A stretch of 64,000 bases of DNA from Microbacterium amylolyticum (GCF_011046975.1 NZ_CP049253.1:1984001-2048000), one strand, 5' to 3'. Shown: positions 28,076 through 38,564, counted from the stretch's first letter. Numbers and translations are program-made. The notes: generated by a model from the sequence alone, not told the origin.

Positions 28076-28108
28076 CCGGGTGGGGCGGTGTTTCGCCGTC
28101 CCACCCGG
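28076..28108 (+). terminator. hairpin after the PadR-ABC operon
   Basis: CCGGGTGGGGCGG pairs with CCGTCCCACCCGG over 13 bp with one G-U pair and a 7 nt loop, three bases after the stop codon. There is no T-run, so termination is likely but not certain. Confidence 0.6.
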
Positions 28109-28140
28109 ACATCGGAGCGCGTTCAGGAGAGGATGGAGGC

Positions 28141-28452
28141 ATGGCCGCCTACGATCCTGAGCTCGCCGACCGTGTCCGCGCGATCGTTGCGGTGACGGCG
28201 GAGGCTGTCGAGGCGAAGATGATGGGAACGCTCTGTTTTCTCGCGAACGGGCACATCATCGTCGGCGTTTCAGGAGAAGACGTGTTCTTTCCGGTCGGCG
28301 GCGGTGCGGCACTCGATCTGGCAGTGCAGCGCGGCGCGCATCGCATGCGTCTGGCGAGTGGGCGCAGCGCCCCTTTCGCGGCGCTCACGCATCCCGACGA
28401 TGACACCCTCGCCGACTGGATCGCGGCGTCGGTCGAGCGCCACGAGGCGTGA
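28141..28452 (+). CDS. TfoX N-terminal domain-like protein
   Basis: A 103-residue protein that resembles the stand-alone TfoX N-terminal domain family: ADRVRAIVAV at the start, a KMMGTLCFLANGHIIVGVS stretch corresponding to the usual K-x-M-F-G-G-x-x-F-x-x-x-G core, and a C-terminal LADWIAASVERH helix. The family is widespread in actinobacteria with no defined biochemical role. ATG 28141 has purine-rich sequence upstream; GAGGAT also lies 6 nt before it. Confidence 0.72.
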   Translation: MAAYDPELADRVRAIVAVTAEAVEAKMMGTLCFLANGHIIVGVSGEDVFFPVGGGAALDLAVQRGAHRMRLASGRSAPFAALTHPDDDTLADWIAASVERHEA

Positions 28453-28458
28453 GCGGAT

Positions 28459-28815
28459 CTAGGCGACGTCCCCGTCGACGTACACCCAGCGGCCGCCACG
28501 GCGAACGAACCGCGAGTGCTCTCGCAGGGCGCCGTCGCCGTCGGGCGATATCCAGCGCGCCTCAAAATCGACGGTGTCATCGCCCTCAGCGAGGATCGTC
28601 AACCCCGTCCACCGCACGTGGCGTTCCGTCGAGAGATCGTCGGGACGCGTCCGAGGATGCCAGGTGCGCGTGAGGTAGAACGTGTCGCCAACGGCAAAGG
28701 CCGCGTAGCGGGAGCGCATCAGCTCGACAGGCGTTACGGCCTGCCGATCGCCCCGGTGCAGTGCCCCGCAACAGTCGGCGTACGCGCGGTCGAGATCACA
28801 GGGGCACATATTCAC
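28459..28815 (-). CDS. YchJ/UPF0225-like SEC-C motif protein
   Basis: About 118 residues. The N-terminal CPCDLDRAYADCCG is a SEC-C-like zinc motif (C-x-C-x8-CC), followed by the YchJ-type NTF2-like domain with LMRSRYAAFAVGD and a YVDGD end. Function is not established for the family. GTG 28815 is preferred because TACGCT lies exactly 6 nt upstream on the minus strand; ATG 28809 two codons in is the alternative, with AGGG upstream. It is divergent from the sulfurtransferase, and both have leaderless-type promoters in a 47 bp gap. Confidence 0.88.
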   Translation of the reverse strand: MNMCPCDLDRAYADCCGALHRGDRQAVTPVELMRSRYAAFAVGDTFYLTRTWHPRTRPDDLSTERHVRWTGLTILAEGDDTVDFEARWISPDGDGALREHSRFVRRGGRWVYVDGDVA

Positions 28816-28821
28816 CCTTCC

Positions 28822-28827
28822 AGCGTA
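28822..28827 (-). promoter_or_regulatory. -10 box TACGCT (minus strand) of the SEC-C gene
   Basis: TACGCT on the minus strand is followed by 6 nt and GTG 28815, the leaderless layout. Confidence 0.45.
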
Positions 28828-28850
28828 AATCGGGCCGCTCCCACGCGACA

Positions 28851-28856
28851 TACTCT
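28851..28856 (+). promoter_or_regulatory. -10 box TACTCT of the sulfurtransferase gene
   Basis: TACTCT is followed by 6 nt and ATG 28863. GGAG is present but only 2 nt from the start, too close for a good ribosome-binding site. Confidence 0.5.
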
Positions 28857-28862
28857 GGAGCC

Positions 28863-29708
28863 ATGACCCGACAGGACGCCCTCATCACCGTTGCTGAACT
28901 GCGTGAGGCGCAGGCGGGTGAGAATCCGCCCGTCATCCTTGACGTCCGGTGGACGCTCGGCGCTCCCGCCGAAGCCGGCCGTGCCGCGTACGACGGCGGG
29001 CACATTCCGGGCGCCATTTACGTTGACCTGGACGTCGACCTCGCCGATCACACGAACGACGATCCGCGCCGTGGTCGGCATCCGCTGCCCACAACCGCCC
29101 AGATCCAGGCATCCGCCCGCCGATGGGGCCTACACAGCAGCAGCGCGATCGTTCTCGTCGACGACAACGCTTCGCAGGGAGCCGCCCGCGGATGGTGGGT
29201 ACTGCGGTGGGCGGGTTTCACCACGGTGCGCGTTCTGGACGGCGCGCTCGCCGCGTGGCGCGAGGAAGGGCTGCCTCTCGAGTCGTCGGAGCCCGCCGTC
29301 GCGCCGAGCGACATCACCCTGACCACGGGGCACATGCCGATTCTCACGGCGGACGATGCGGGGCAGATCGCCCGGGAAGGGCTGTTGCTCGATGCCCGTC
29401 CGGAAGACCGGTTTCGCGGGGAGAACGAAACCCGTGACCCCCGCGCTGGCCACATCCCGGGGGCAGTGAACGCCCCAACAGCGGGGAACCTCGACGGGCA
29501 GCGCTTTGCCTCCGATGACGCCCTGCGTACGCGCTATGAGGGTCTCGGGGTGCGCGGCGGCACCGTGGGTGTCTCGTGCGGTTCGGGTGTGACGGCCTGC
29601 CATGATCTTCTGGCGCTCTCCGTCATCGGCGTTTCCGCAGCCCTTTATCCGGGGTCGTGGTCGGCGTGGGCGAACGATCCGGATCGTCCGGTTCAGCTGG
29701 GAGTCTGA
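28863..29708 (+). CDS. sulfurtransferase (thiosulfate/3-mercaptopyruvate type)
   Basis: A 281-residue tandem rhodanese-domain protein. The N-terminal inactive domain contains VILDVRWTLG and GHIPGAIYVDLD; the C-terminal active domain has LLDARPEDRFRGE, AGHIPGAVNAP and the active-site loop SCGSGVTACH with the catalytic Cys. The loop CGSGVTA is the form usually linked to 3-mercaptopyruvate sulfurtransferase, while thiosulfate enzymes prefer CRKGVTA; the assignment is an inference from that. It is involved in sulfur transfer, cyanide or sulfide handling. Confidence 0.93.
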   Translation: MTRQDALITVAELREAQAGENPPVILDVRWTLGAPAEAGRAAYDGGHIPGAIYVDLDVDLADHTNDDPRRGRHPLPTTAQIQASARRWGLHSSSAIVLVDDNASQGAARGWWVLRWAGFTTVRVLDGALAAWREEGLPLESSEPAVAPSDITLTTGHMPILTADDAGQIAREGLLLDARPEDRFRGENETRDPRAGHIPGAVNAPTAGNLDGQRFASDDALRTRYEGLGVRGGTVGVSCGSGVTACHDLLALSVIGVSAALYPGSWSAWANDPDRPVQLGV

Positions 29709-29773
29709 TCAATCGGGAATGAGGGCGGGTGACGCGGCGTTGTCGTCTCGCATCCCCATCCCACCCGGAAGGA

Positions 29774-30030
29774 TTACCCATGCGCGCCACCACCTATTCC
29801 GCGTACAGCACGGACGTCTTCGTTCGCGAGCCATTGCTCCCACATCCGGGCGCGCTCGTCGCCGTGCGCCGCGCGCGCCCGGATGTTGTGACGTGAGCCG
29901 TCGGCGAGTTCGATCGTCGCCTCCGGGCAAGCCATGAGGTTCAGCCACCATGCGGGGTGGCCCTCACCCCATCCGTTCATGGCGAGCGTGTGCCGCGTGC
30001 CGGATCCCTCTCGGCCAGATGGCTGATTGT
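29774..30030 (-). pseudogene. nitroreductase/F420-type (DUF385-like) gene remnant
   Basis: Within a minus-strand open frame, residues TRHTLAMNGWGEGHPAWWLN, then LMACPEATIELADGSRHNIRA and ERARMWEQWLAN resemble the core of Ddn/DUF385-type deazaflavin-dependent nitroreductase-family proteins (H-P-A-W-x-x-N-L is the hallmark). The N-terminal third, with the T-x-G-R-x-S-G segment, is mostly missing because the frame runs into the end of the rhomboid gene, and the C-terminus changes to unrelated residues. I treat it as a decayed relic. Confidence 0.55.
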
Positions 30031-30035
30031 GGCGG

Positions 30036-30641
30036 TTACGTCCGTTGCGGCGCTGTTCGGGGGCGAGCGAGCCAGGCAGCGAGTGCGCCGCCGAGCGCGC
30101 CGAACAGGTGCGCCTGCCACGAGACGCCGTCGCCCGCGCGGAAGATTCCGGTGAACATCGATCCGCCGTACGAGACGGCAACAGCCAGGGCGACGACCGC
30201 GTAGAGGATCGTTCGTTTGACGTTCGGGGCGACGAAGGCGCGCATCAGCAGGTACCCGAAGTACCCGAAAACGATGCCCGAGGCGCCGATCGTCACGGTG
30301 CCAGGCGTATTGACGATCCAGGCTCCGGCGCCGCCGACAACGGTGGCCACGGCGGTGACGGTCCAGAACCGCTTGGCTCCCTCGAGAGACACGAGCGCTC
30401 CGAGGACGAGCAGTGTGGCGGAATTGGCGATCAGATGCGGCCAGCCCGAGTGCACGAGCGGTGATGTCACGATGCCGAGGAGCCCCTCGAAGCGCCAGGA
30501 CCGCACGCCGAGCCCCGCGAAGGACACCGGCAGAATCCACTGCAGCGTTTGCATGCCCCAGAGGATGATCAGCAGAACGGCCGGTTGCGCGAAGCGGAAC
30601 AGCAGTTCGTTGCGGGGCTTTTCTGTGGGTTGCTGGGTCAT
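30036..30641 (-). CDS. rhomboid family intramembrane serine protease
   Basis: A 201-residue membrane protein with six predicted helices. The catalytic Ser is in IGASGIVFGYFG (the G-x-S-G motif) and the catalytic His in WQAHLFGALGGALAAW. The H-x-x-x-N stretch of the second helix appears as HLIANSATLLVLG. It cleaves membrane proteins within the bilayer; the substrates are unknown. The ATG overlaps the stop of the LuxR regulator by one base (TGATG), an unusual coupling of a regulator and a protease. The gene ends beside a nitroreductase remnant. Confidence 0.92.
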   Translation of the reverse strand: MTQQPTEKPRNELLFRFAQPAVLLIILWGMQTLQWILPVSFAGLGVRSWRFEGLLGIVTSPLVHSGWPHLIANSATLLVLGALVSLEGAKRFWTVTAVATVVGGAGAWIVNTPGTVTIGASGIVFGYFGYLLMRAFVAPNVKRTILYAVVALAVAVSYGGSMFTGIFRAGDGVSWQAHLFGALGGALAAWLARPRTAPQRT

Positions 30642-33103
30642 CACGCTGTCTCCTGGATCAGGCCGAGCCGCCGCGCCGTTTCGATGGCATCGGTCCACGA
30701 GGACACACCGAGCTTGCGGTAGATCGATCGGAGCTGGGTCTTGACGGTGTTGGGAGAGACGTGCAGGAGCTGCGCCAGATGGCGCACCGAGTCGGCAGCT
30801 CCGAGATGTTCGATGACGGTTCGTTCGCGGTCGCTGAGTGCGAGCGTTGCTCCCGTTGCCATCTGGAGGCTGTCGCGCACGCGAATGAGATCGTCGGTGA
30901 AGCGGCGTCCCGCGGGGTCGAGCCCCAGATGCTCGGCCTGGGTGATCGTGGTGTTCAGCGCGGTCATGCCCTGCATCGCGAAGGGGAGGACCGGCCGGGA
31001 ACGCGATGCTGCGGCGATTGCGGCCCCGAGATGCTGCTGGGCGACCTCGCCGGAGGACTCCGAGCCGATGGTCTGATACGCGAGGAAGAGCAGAACGTTC
31101 GACCACATCATGAGGATGCCGGACGCCTTGGGATCCGGCGCCGCTGAGAGGGCTGCGATCGCCCGCTCGGGCTGGTTCTGCTTCAGGTAGGCGCGGGCGA
31201 GAAGGATGTCGACGGGGACGACGCGCCGGTGCAACTCGGGGGCCGCGGTCAACAGCTCGATCGCCCGATCGCTGGCGCCGACGTGCACAAGCGACTCGGT
31301 ACGCGCCCACAACAGCAGCGCGTGGTGCAGGTGGGTGAGTTGCCGATCGTCCAGGTCGTTTTCGATGAGCTCGAGTCGCCGCATCGCGATTCCGGACGTC
31401 TCCAGCAGGCCATGCGCAACGGTGCGGAGGGTGACGGCGATGAGGCGGAGCGCGAGCGGGTCGTCGAAGGACGCCGCATCGACGTCGTCGAGAACGGCCT
31501 GGAGCGCCGCCGGATCCGTCACGTAGAGCGCGCTCCACGCCGACACGATGGTTTCCATCGGGCGGGACGCAACGCGCGCTCCGAGCAGATTGTCGACGAG
31601 GCCCTGGAACGTCGCGGCGATCGGCTGGTGCTTGCTGGAGAGCACCAGCAACATCTCGTGCGCGAATCCCGCAACGCGCGCGTGATCAGCTGAGTGCGCG
31701 AGCGCGGCCGCTGCGGCGAAACGATCTGCGGCGACGTTTGTGCGAGAGGCGTCGAAGGCGCTGAGCCCGGCCTGAAGCATGACGTTGGCCTGGATGAGTG
31801 CGCAACGTGTCGGGGCATCGGCGAGGTCTCCCGAGGGAACCGCACTGCGGTTGGCGAGGGCTTCGTGCGCTTCGTTGGCGTCGGTGTAGCGGCCGCCCAG
31901 GCGCAGCAGAACCCCGCGGAGCGTGTCCGCGATGAGTCCCAGGGACTCGGAGAGGATGCCGGACGTGGCCGCCTGGTCGAGCAGCTGAGCGGCCTCATCG
32001 CGGGCATCAGCTCCGACGGCGCCAGAGTGCCCCGCGACCGTGACATCGATCAGGGTTCGCGCCAGCGCGACGCGCAGCTCGGGGGCGTCGCTTCTGTGCA
32101 CCGCCGCCTCTAGCCACGGGCGGGCGCGGGCAACGTCGAGTTCGCTCAGTTGCCACCAGTGGCGCTCGAGCATCCGCGTGCGGGCCCCCGGTAGATCCGC
32201 GACAACATTCCAGCCGTCTTCGGCGTTGCCCTCCGAGAGAAGCCCAGATGCGAGATCGGTGACGAGTTCATCCACGAGATCGGCCTGTGCCTCGCGCTCG
32301 ATGCGGTTTTGTACGGCCTCCCGGATGTCGGGGCGCAGCTCGAGCGTTCCGGTTTCCAGATCCTCGCGGAAGAATCCGGACTGGAGGATGTTGTCGAGCG
32401 CGGCGCGAACAACCTCATCGCGTCCCCACACGCTGAGCATTGTCTGCCGCGGCATCGCACCGATGCGCGCCGACATCAGCGTCGAGTTCCAGCCATTGGG
32501 CTGGAAGACGCCGGCCGCAGCCGAGCTGGAGAAGTGCGCGGTTGCCGCGTCACACCCGATGCGAACGGCGGCATCGTCGAGCGCGCCGCGGGTCGCGGCA
32601 GCGGTGAGAACCGCATCGACGAATCCCGCGTGGGTGCCAACACGATCGAGCAGGTGCGTTGCCTCATCCCATGTGAGCGTCAGGCCCAGCTGTTCGGCAC
32701 GGTCGATGGTTTCCTCGGCCGTGAACCCGAAGAGTGCTCCCGAGATCACGCGTTCGGGGCGGATGTCTTCTTCGACGAGGAGCGGTGGCCACTGTGTGCT
32801 CGTTACCGCGATGAGGGTGGCCAGCGGCCAGCGCTCACGGACGGCCTTGGTGGCGATGGCGTGAGGTTCGCGCATGCCCTCGAGCTCGAGCAGAACAACA
32901 TCGGCGTCGGGCGTACTGCGTGGCACCTCGGTGCGGTTGGACGACCATTGCACAAGCGTGCGGTCCGAGCCGTCGAGCCACTGGCGAACGCTCGTCGCGA
33001 TTCCGCTGCGATGCTGCGCGGTGACAAGCACCGTTGCACCCGGTGTGACGCGCTCCCACAGCGATACCAGTCGTGACCGGCGTAGTCGTTCAGCGTTCGG
33101 CAT
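30641..33103 (-). CDS. large LuxR family transcriptional regulator
   Basis: An 820-residue regulator. The C-terminal LuxR-type helix-turn-helix (about residues 755-815) shows LSDRERTVIEHL, followed by LHVSPNTVKTQLRSIYRKLG. The remainder is largely helical and TPR-like, as in MalT/LAL proteins. The N-terminal region where a Walker A motif would be expected reads VTAQHRSGIATSVRQWL, which lacks the GKS/T, so ATP binding is doubtful. ATG 33103 has no clear ribosome site. It is divergent from an MFS transporter and coupled to the rhomboid protease; target genes are not known. Confidence 0.88.
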   Translation of the reverse strand: MPNAERLRRSRLVSLWERVTPGATVLVTAQHRSGIATSVRQWLDGSDRTLVQWSSNRTEVPRSTPDADVVLLELEGMREPHAIATKAVRERWPLATLIAVTSTQWPPLLVEEDIRPERVISGALFGFTAEETIDRAEQLGLTLTWDEATHLLDRVGTHAGFVDAVLTAAATRGALDDAAVRIGCDAATAHFSSSAAAGVFQPNGWNSTLMSARIGAMPRQTMLSVWGRDEVVRAALDNILQSGFFREDLETGTLELRPDIREAVQNRIEREAQADLVDELVTDLASGLLSEGNAEDGWNVVADLPGARTRMLERHWWQLSELDVARARPWLEAAVHRSDAPELRVALARTLIDVTVAGHSGAVGADARDEAAQLLDQAATSGILSESLGLIADTLRGVLLRLGGRYTDANEAHEALANRSAVPSGDLADAPTRCALIQANVMLQAGLSAFDASRTNVAADRFAAAAALAHSADHARVAGFAHEMLLVLSSKHQPIAATFQGLVDNLLGARVASRPMETIVSAWSALYVTDPAALQAVLDDVDAASFDDPLALRLIAVTLRTVAHGLLETSGIAMRRLELIENDLDDRQLTHLHHALLLWARTESLVHVGASDRAIELLTAAPELHRRVVPVDILLARAYLKQNQPERAIAALSAAPDPKASGILMMWSNVLLFLAYQTIGSESSGEVAQQHLGAAIAAASRSRPVLPFAMQGMTALNTTITQAEHLGLDPAGRRFTDDLIRVRDSLQMATGATLALSDRERTVIEHLGAADSVRHLAQLLHVSPNTVKTQLRSIYRKLGVSSWTDAIETARRLGLIQETA

Positions 33104-33236
33104 TCTCTACCCCCGGGCACCATCGTCTCATGGGTGGGTGATCGGAGTGATTCTCGGGTGAGCGCAGGGTGAAAGGGGTGAAAAGGGGCGGAACGCGACC
33201 GCCGCGGCCGATAGCGTCGGATGTGCCGTAAGGCGT

Positions 33237-33276
33237 GAGGTCCGGTGCGCGGTCGGGGGAGCGCGAGCCGGACCTC
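33237..33276 (+). other. hairpin in the leader region between LuxR and MFS genes
   Basis: GAGGTCCGG and CCGGACCTC are perfect 9 bp arms around a 22 nt loop, followed by CTCTTGTTTC. It lies upstream of the MFS promoter and does not end any recognised gene. The 240 bp intergenic region shows nothing else except the MFS -10 box. Confidence 0.4.
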
Positions 33277-33330
33277 CTCTTGTTTCTGTGTGCCGGACTC
33301 TCGGTTCTGTCGCTGTTCGCGCGAATGGGA

Positions 33331-33336
33331 TACCCT
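33331..33336 (+). promoter_or_regulatory. -10 box TACCCT, leaderless layout
   Basis: TACCCT is followed by 7 nt and GTG 33344, with no Shine-Dalgarno sequence. Confidence 0.45.
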
Positions 33337-33343
33337 GCGCCGG

Positions 33344-34705
33344 GTGAGCACTGACAACAGCCCCACGCTGAAGAAGCGAATCGTCGCCGCGTGGAGTCTC
33401 TGGAGCTGGGGGAATGCAACGGTGAGCGCGCTGATGGTCACCTTCGTCTTCGGCACCTATATCGCCGACGGCGTGGGCACCGGTGGCGATGGCACGCGCT
33501 ATCTCTCGACCGCATATACGATCTCGGGCATCATCATCGCCCTGACGGCCCCCGTGATCGGACAGCGTGCCGACAGGGCGGGTCGCCGCAAGCTGTGGCT
33601 CACGGTGAACACGCTGGCCGTTGTCGTCCTCACCGCGGCATGCTTCTTCGTCAAGCCCGAGCCGGGATACCTGCTGCTGGGCGTGACGCTGATGGCGGCC
33701 ATGACGTTGTTCGATGAGTTCGGCAACCTGAACTACAACGCGATGATCGCCGACATCACCGACCACAAGCGCATGGGGCGTGTCTCGGGAATCGGCTGGG
33801 GCGCCGGCTATCTCGGCGGAATCGTGATCCTGGCGATCTCGTACTTTGGTCTCGTCGCGGGTGATGGCCCCTACCTGTTCGGGTTGACGAGCGACGAATC
33901 GATCAACATTCGTATGGTGGCTGTTCTCGGCGCCGCATGGTTCCTGATCTTCGCGCTGCCTCTGTTGTTCACGAAGATCACGACGGCCGATCAGGAGAAC
34001 ACCCAGCAACGCGTGTCGATTCTGGAGTCGTATAGACGGCTTCTGCGCGTGCTCGTCGGGCTCTGGCGTGAAGACAGGAACACCTTCTGGTTCCTCGTGT
34101 CGTCCGCGATCTACCGCGACGGACTGTCGGCCGTTTTCACCTACGGCGCGATTCTGGGCGTGGCGGTCTACGGCTTCGCGCCGGCGGACATTCTGCTGTT
34201 CGGAATCGCGGCAAACGTTGTCGCCGCGATCGGAGCGATCATCGGAGGGTTTTTCGACGACTGGATCGGTCCGCGGCAGGTGATTGTGACGTGCGTTGCC
34301 TTCTTGATCGTGATCGCCTTCGCGCTGTTCCCCCTGGACGTCGAGCGCGAAATTCTCGGCATCACGGTCACGCCAACGGGCGCTTTCTGGGTGTTCGGGT
34401 TGATGCTGTGCTTGTTCGTGGGGCCGGCTCAGGCATCGTCGCGTGCCTTCCTCGGGCGGCTGGCGCCGCCGGCGCGTGCGGCTGAGCTGTTCGGCCTGTA
34501 CGCGACAACCGGACGAAGCGTAGGCTTCCTCACCTCCGCGGTGATCGCGATTCTCCTGGGCTCGGAGGCGACAACCGAGGACGGGGCCGACAAGGCGATT
34601 ATCGTGGCGATCGTGATCATCCTGGGGCTCGGCCTCGCATCGCTCGCCCTCGTGAAAAACCCGACGGGTCCCGCGCGGATGCGGGAGCACTCGCTGAAGG
34701 AGTGA
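33344..34705 (+). CDS. MFS transporter, UMF1 (Atg22-like) type
   Basis: A 453-residue protein with 12 membrane segments. IVAAWSLWSWGNATVSALMV and the second loop with GQRADRAGRRK match the major facilitator fold, and the N-terminal WSLWSWGN pattern with the FDEFGNLNYNAM segment points to the UMF1/Atg22-like group of proposed amino-acid or small-solute permeases. GTG 33344 fits the promoter spacing and gives a short cytoplasmic N-terminus. A 12 bp hairpin spans its stop codon. The next MFS gene starts 33 bp later. Confidence 0.88.
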   Translation: MSTDNSPTLKKRIVAAWSLWSWGNATVSALMVTFVFGTYIADGVGTGGDGTRYLSTAYTISGIIIALTAPVIGQRADRAGRRKLWLTVNTLAVVVLTAACFFVKPEPGYLLLGVTLMAAMTLFDEFGNLNYNAMIADITDHKRMGRVSGIGWGAGYLGGIVILAISYFGLVAGDGPYLFGLTSDESINIRMVAVLGAAWFLIFALPLLFTKITTADQENTQQRVSILESYRRLLRVLVGLWREDRNTFWFLVSSAIYRDGLSAVFTYGAILGVAVYGFAPADILLFGIAANVVAAIGAIIGGFFDDWIGPRQVIVTCVAFLIVIAFALFPLDVEREILGITVTPTGAFWVFGLMLCLFVGPAQASSRAFLGRLAPPARAAELFGLYATTGRSVGFLTSAVIAILLGSEATTEDGADKAIIVAIVIILGLGLASLALVKNPTGPARMREHSLKE

Positions 34706-34719
34706 TCTGCTCCCGCATC
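34678..34719 (+). terminator. 12 bp hairpin spanning the MFS stop codon
   Basis: GATGCGGGAGCA (34678-34689) and TGCTCCCGCATC (34708-34719) are perfectly complementary with an 18 nt loop that contains the TGA stop. No T-run follows. It could stop or slow transcription before the second MFS gene. Confidence 0.5.
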
Positions 34720-34737
34720 GGGCATGATCGACGGGTG

Positions 34738-35982
34738 ATGACATCCTCTGTGCGCGCGACGCGGCGCGCGCGAATCGCCGTCTCGGCCCTGTTCCTGACC
34801 AACGGCGCGATCTTCGCCAGCCTCGTGCCGCGGTACCCCGAGATCAAGGCGGCTCTGGAGCTCAGCAACACCGTCTACGGCATTCTCATCGCCCTGAATC
34901 CCGTGGGTGCGATGCTCGCGGGTGTTCTGGCGGCGGCGCTGATTCGCCTGTTCGGATCGGCGCGCGTTGCGGTGTTCACCAGTGTGGGACTGGGGGTCGG
35001 CATCCTGGGCGCCGCTCTCTCGCCATCGATCGCACTTCTGGCGATGTCGTTTCTGTTCGCGGGCGCGATGGATGCGATCACCGATGTGGCACAGAACGCC
35101 CACGGTCTGCGCGTCCAGCGCCGCTCGGGGCGCACGATCATCAATTCGCTGCACGCCATCTGGTCGGCGGGAGCCGTCACGGGCGGCGCCATTGCGGCGG
35201 GGGCGATTGCCATCGGGCTGCCGCTCGGCGTGCACATTGCGATCACCTCCGGTCTCTTCGCGGGCGTCGCGCTGCTGTGTCTGCGGTGGCTCCTTCCCGG
35301 CCCCGATCAGGAGTCCTCCTCTGCTCCCGGGGCGCCGTCTGGAGGGGCGGACGATGTCGAGGCGCCGCGCAGCTCGCTCGTCGCGCGCATCGTCGCGCGG
35401 GGCGCGATCGGGAGGGGGCTCATCGTTGGCGCTCTTGTGCTGGTTGCCATCGGCGGCGGGATGGTGGAGGACATCGCGTTCTCGTGGGCGGCCCTGTATA
35501 TCGGCGGCCTCGGGGCTTCTGCCGCGGTGGCGGCAAGTGGGTTCATCGGCCTCGTCGCGGCGCAGTTCATTGGCCGCCTCGTCAGCGATCGCCTGACGGA
35601 TCTCTTCGGAGCGCGCGCCGTGACGCTCACCGCGGGGCTCATGATCGCGGGTGGCATCGGGCTGGCAATCGCGGTTCCCACCGTGCCGGGGGCGATTATC
35701 GGATTCGCGCTGGCCGGTTTCGGAAGCGCGCCAACGATTCCGCTTGCGATGCAGGAGGCGGATCGGATCCCCGGGCTGCGCGAGGGCACGGGGCTGACGA
35801 TCGTGACCTGGCTGATGCGCGTGGCCTTCTTGCTGTCGCCGCCGGTGATCGGGGCGATCGCCGATGCGGCCTCTCTTCGCGCGGGACTCGGTGTGACGGT
35901 GGCGGGTGGCGTTCTCGTGATCGTGCTCTCGTGGGTGCTCCCACGTAAGCGGGATACGCCGTCGTCCGCGGCGGAAAACTGA
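34738..35982 (+). CDS. MFS transporter (YbjJ-like)
   Basis: A 414-residue, 12-helix MFS protein. VSALFLTNGAIFASLVPRYP and IKAALELSNTVYGILIALNP resemble the YbjJ-like group, whose substrates are unknown. Start is ATG 34738; a GTG directly before it at 34735 is 6 nt after a CATGAT box and could be the true start. It follows the UMF1-type transporter on the same strand; the two need not share a substrate. The gene ends next to the dnaK promoter. Confidence 0.88.
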   Translation: MTSSVRATRRARIAVSALFLTNGAIFASLVPRYPEIKAALELSNTVYGILIALNPVGAMLAGVLAAALIRLFGSARVAVFTSVGLGVGILGAALSPSIALLAMSFLFAGAMDAITDVAQNAHGLRVQRRSGRTIINSLHAIWSAGAVTGGAIAAGAIAIGLPLGVHIAITSGLFAGVALLCLRWLLPGPDQESSSAPGAPSGGADDVEAPRSSLVARIVARGAIGRGLIVGALVLVAIGGGMVEDIAFSWAALYIGGLGASAAVAASGFIGLVAAQFIGRLVSDRLTDLFGARAVTLTAGLMIAGGIGLAIAVPTVPGAIIGFALAGFGSAPTIPLAMQEADRIPGLREGTGLTIVTWLMRVAFLLSPPVIGAIADAASLRAGLGVTVAGGVLVIVLSWVLPRKRDTPSSAAEN

Positions 35983-35983
35983 A

Positions 35984-36004
35984 CCTGAGTCGACCTCTAT
36001 CAAG
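35984..36004. promoter_or_regulatory. HAIR-like HspR box, upstream copy
   Basis: CCTGAGT-N7-TATCAAG matches 11 of 14 bases of the HspR consensus CTTGAGT-N7-ACTCAAG and ends just before the dnaK -35 box. Confidence 0.5.
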
Positions 36005-36008
36005 TTTT

Positions 36009-37955
<1,947 letters not shown>

Positions 37956-37956
<1 letters not shown>

Positions 37957-38555
37957 TGCCGGACACGGACCCGAACGAGCCACAGGGCGAAGACGAGGTC
38001 CAGCCGGACGCCACCGCGGGGGCGGAAGACGCCCCCGCGGAGGCCACACCGGCTGGCGAGGACAGCGACGGCCTCACGGTCGACGACATCCTCGACGCCG
38101 AGCAGACGGAAGAAGCCGTCGAACACGACAAGAGCGACTACGAAACGCAGCTGCTGCAGGACCTCAAGCGCCTGCAGGCCGAGTATGCGAACTACCGTCG
38201 CCGCACACAGGAGCAGCGCCAGGTAGAAATCGAGCGGGCAAAGGGTGAGGTCGCCAAGGGCATGCTTCCCGTGCTCGATGACCTCGCGCGCGCTCAGCAG
38301 CACGGCGATCTGGAGGAAGGTTCTCCCTTCGCCCTCGTCGCGGAGAAAATGCGCGGACTCGCCGAGCGCACGGGCCTCGTTGCCTATGGCGAGGCGGGCG
38401 ATGTTTTCGATCCGCAGCAGCACGAAGCCGTTGTTCAGCTGCCGACACCAGGCGCGGTGGAATCCACCGTGCTCGAGGTTGTCGAGGTGGGCTACCGCCT
38501 CGGCGACGTCGAACTGCGACCGGCAAAGGTCGTTGTCTCCGCCCCCGCGGAGTAA
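37956..38555 (+). CDS. grpE: nucleotide exchange factor GrpE
   Basis: A 199-residue GrpE. An acidic, disordered N-terminus (about 60 residues) precedes the long helix with LKRLQAEYANYRRRTQEQRQ and the C-terminal beta domain with VFDPQQHEAVVQLP and LEVVEVGYRLGDVELRPAKV. It exchanges ADP for ATP on DnaK and acts as a thermosensor. It starts within the last base of the dnaK stop. A complete intrinsic terminator follows, before dnaJ. Confidence 0.98.
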
Positions 38556-38564
38556 CTCATCCGT

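Noticed and set aside
33128..34744. 538-codon open frame opposite the MFS gene
   Set aside because: Hydrophilic, His/Arg-rich composition typical of the reverse complement of a membrane-protein gene; no motifs.
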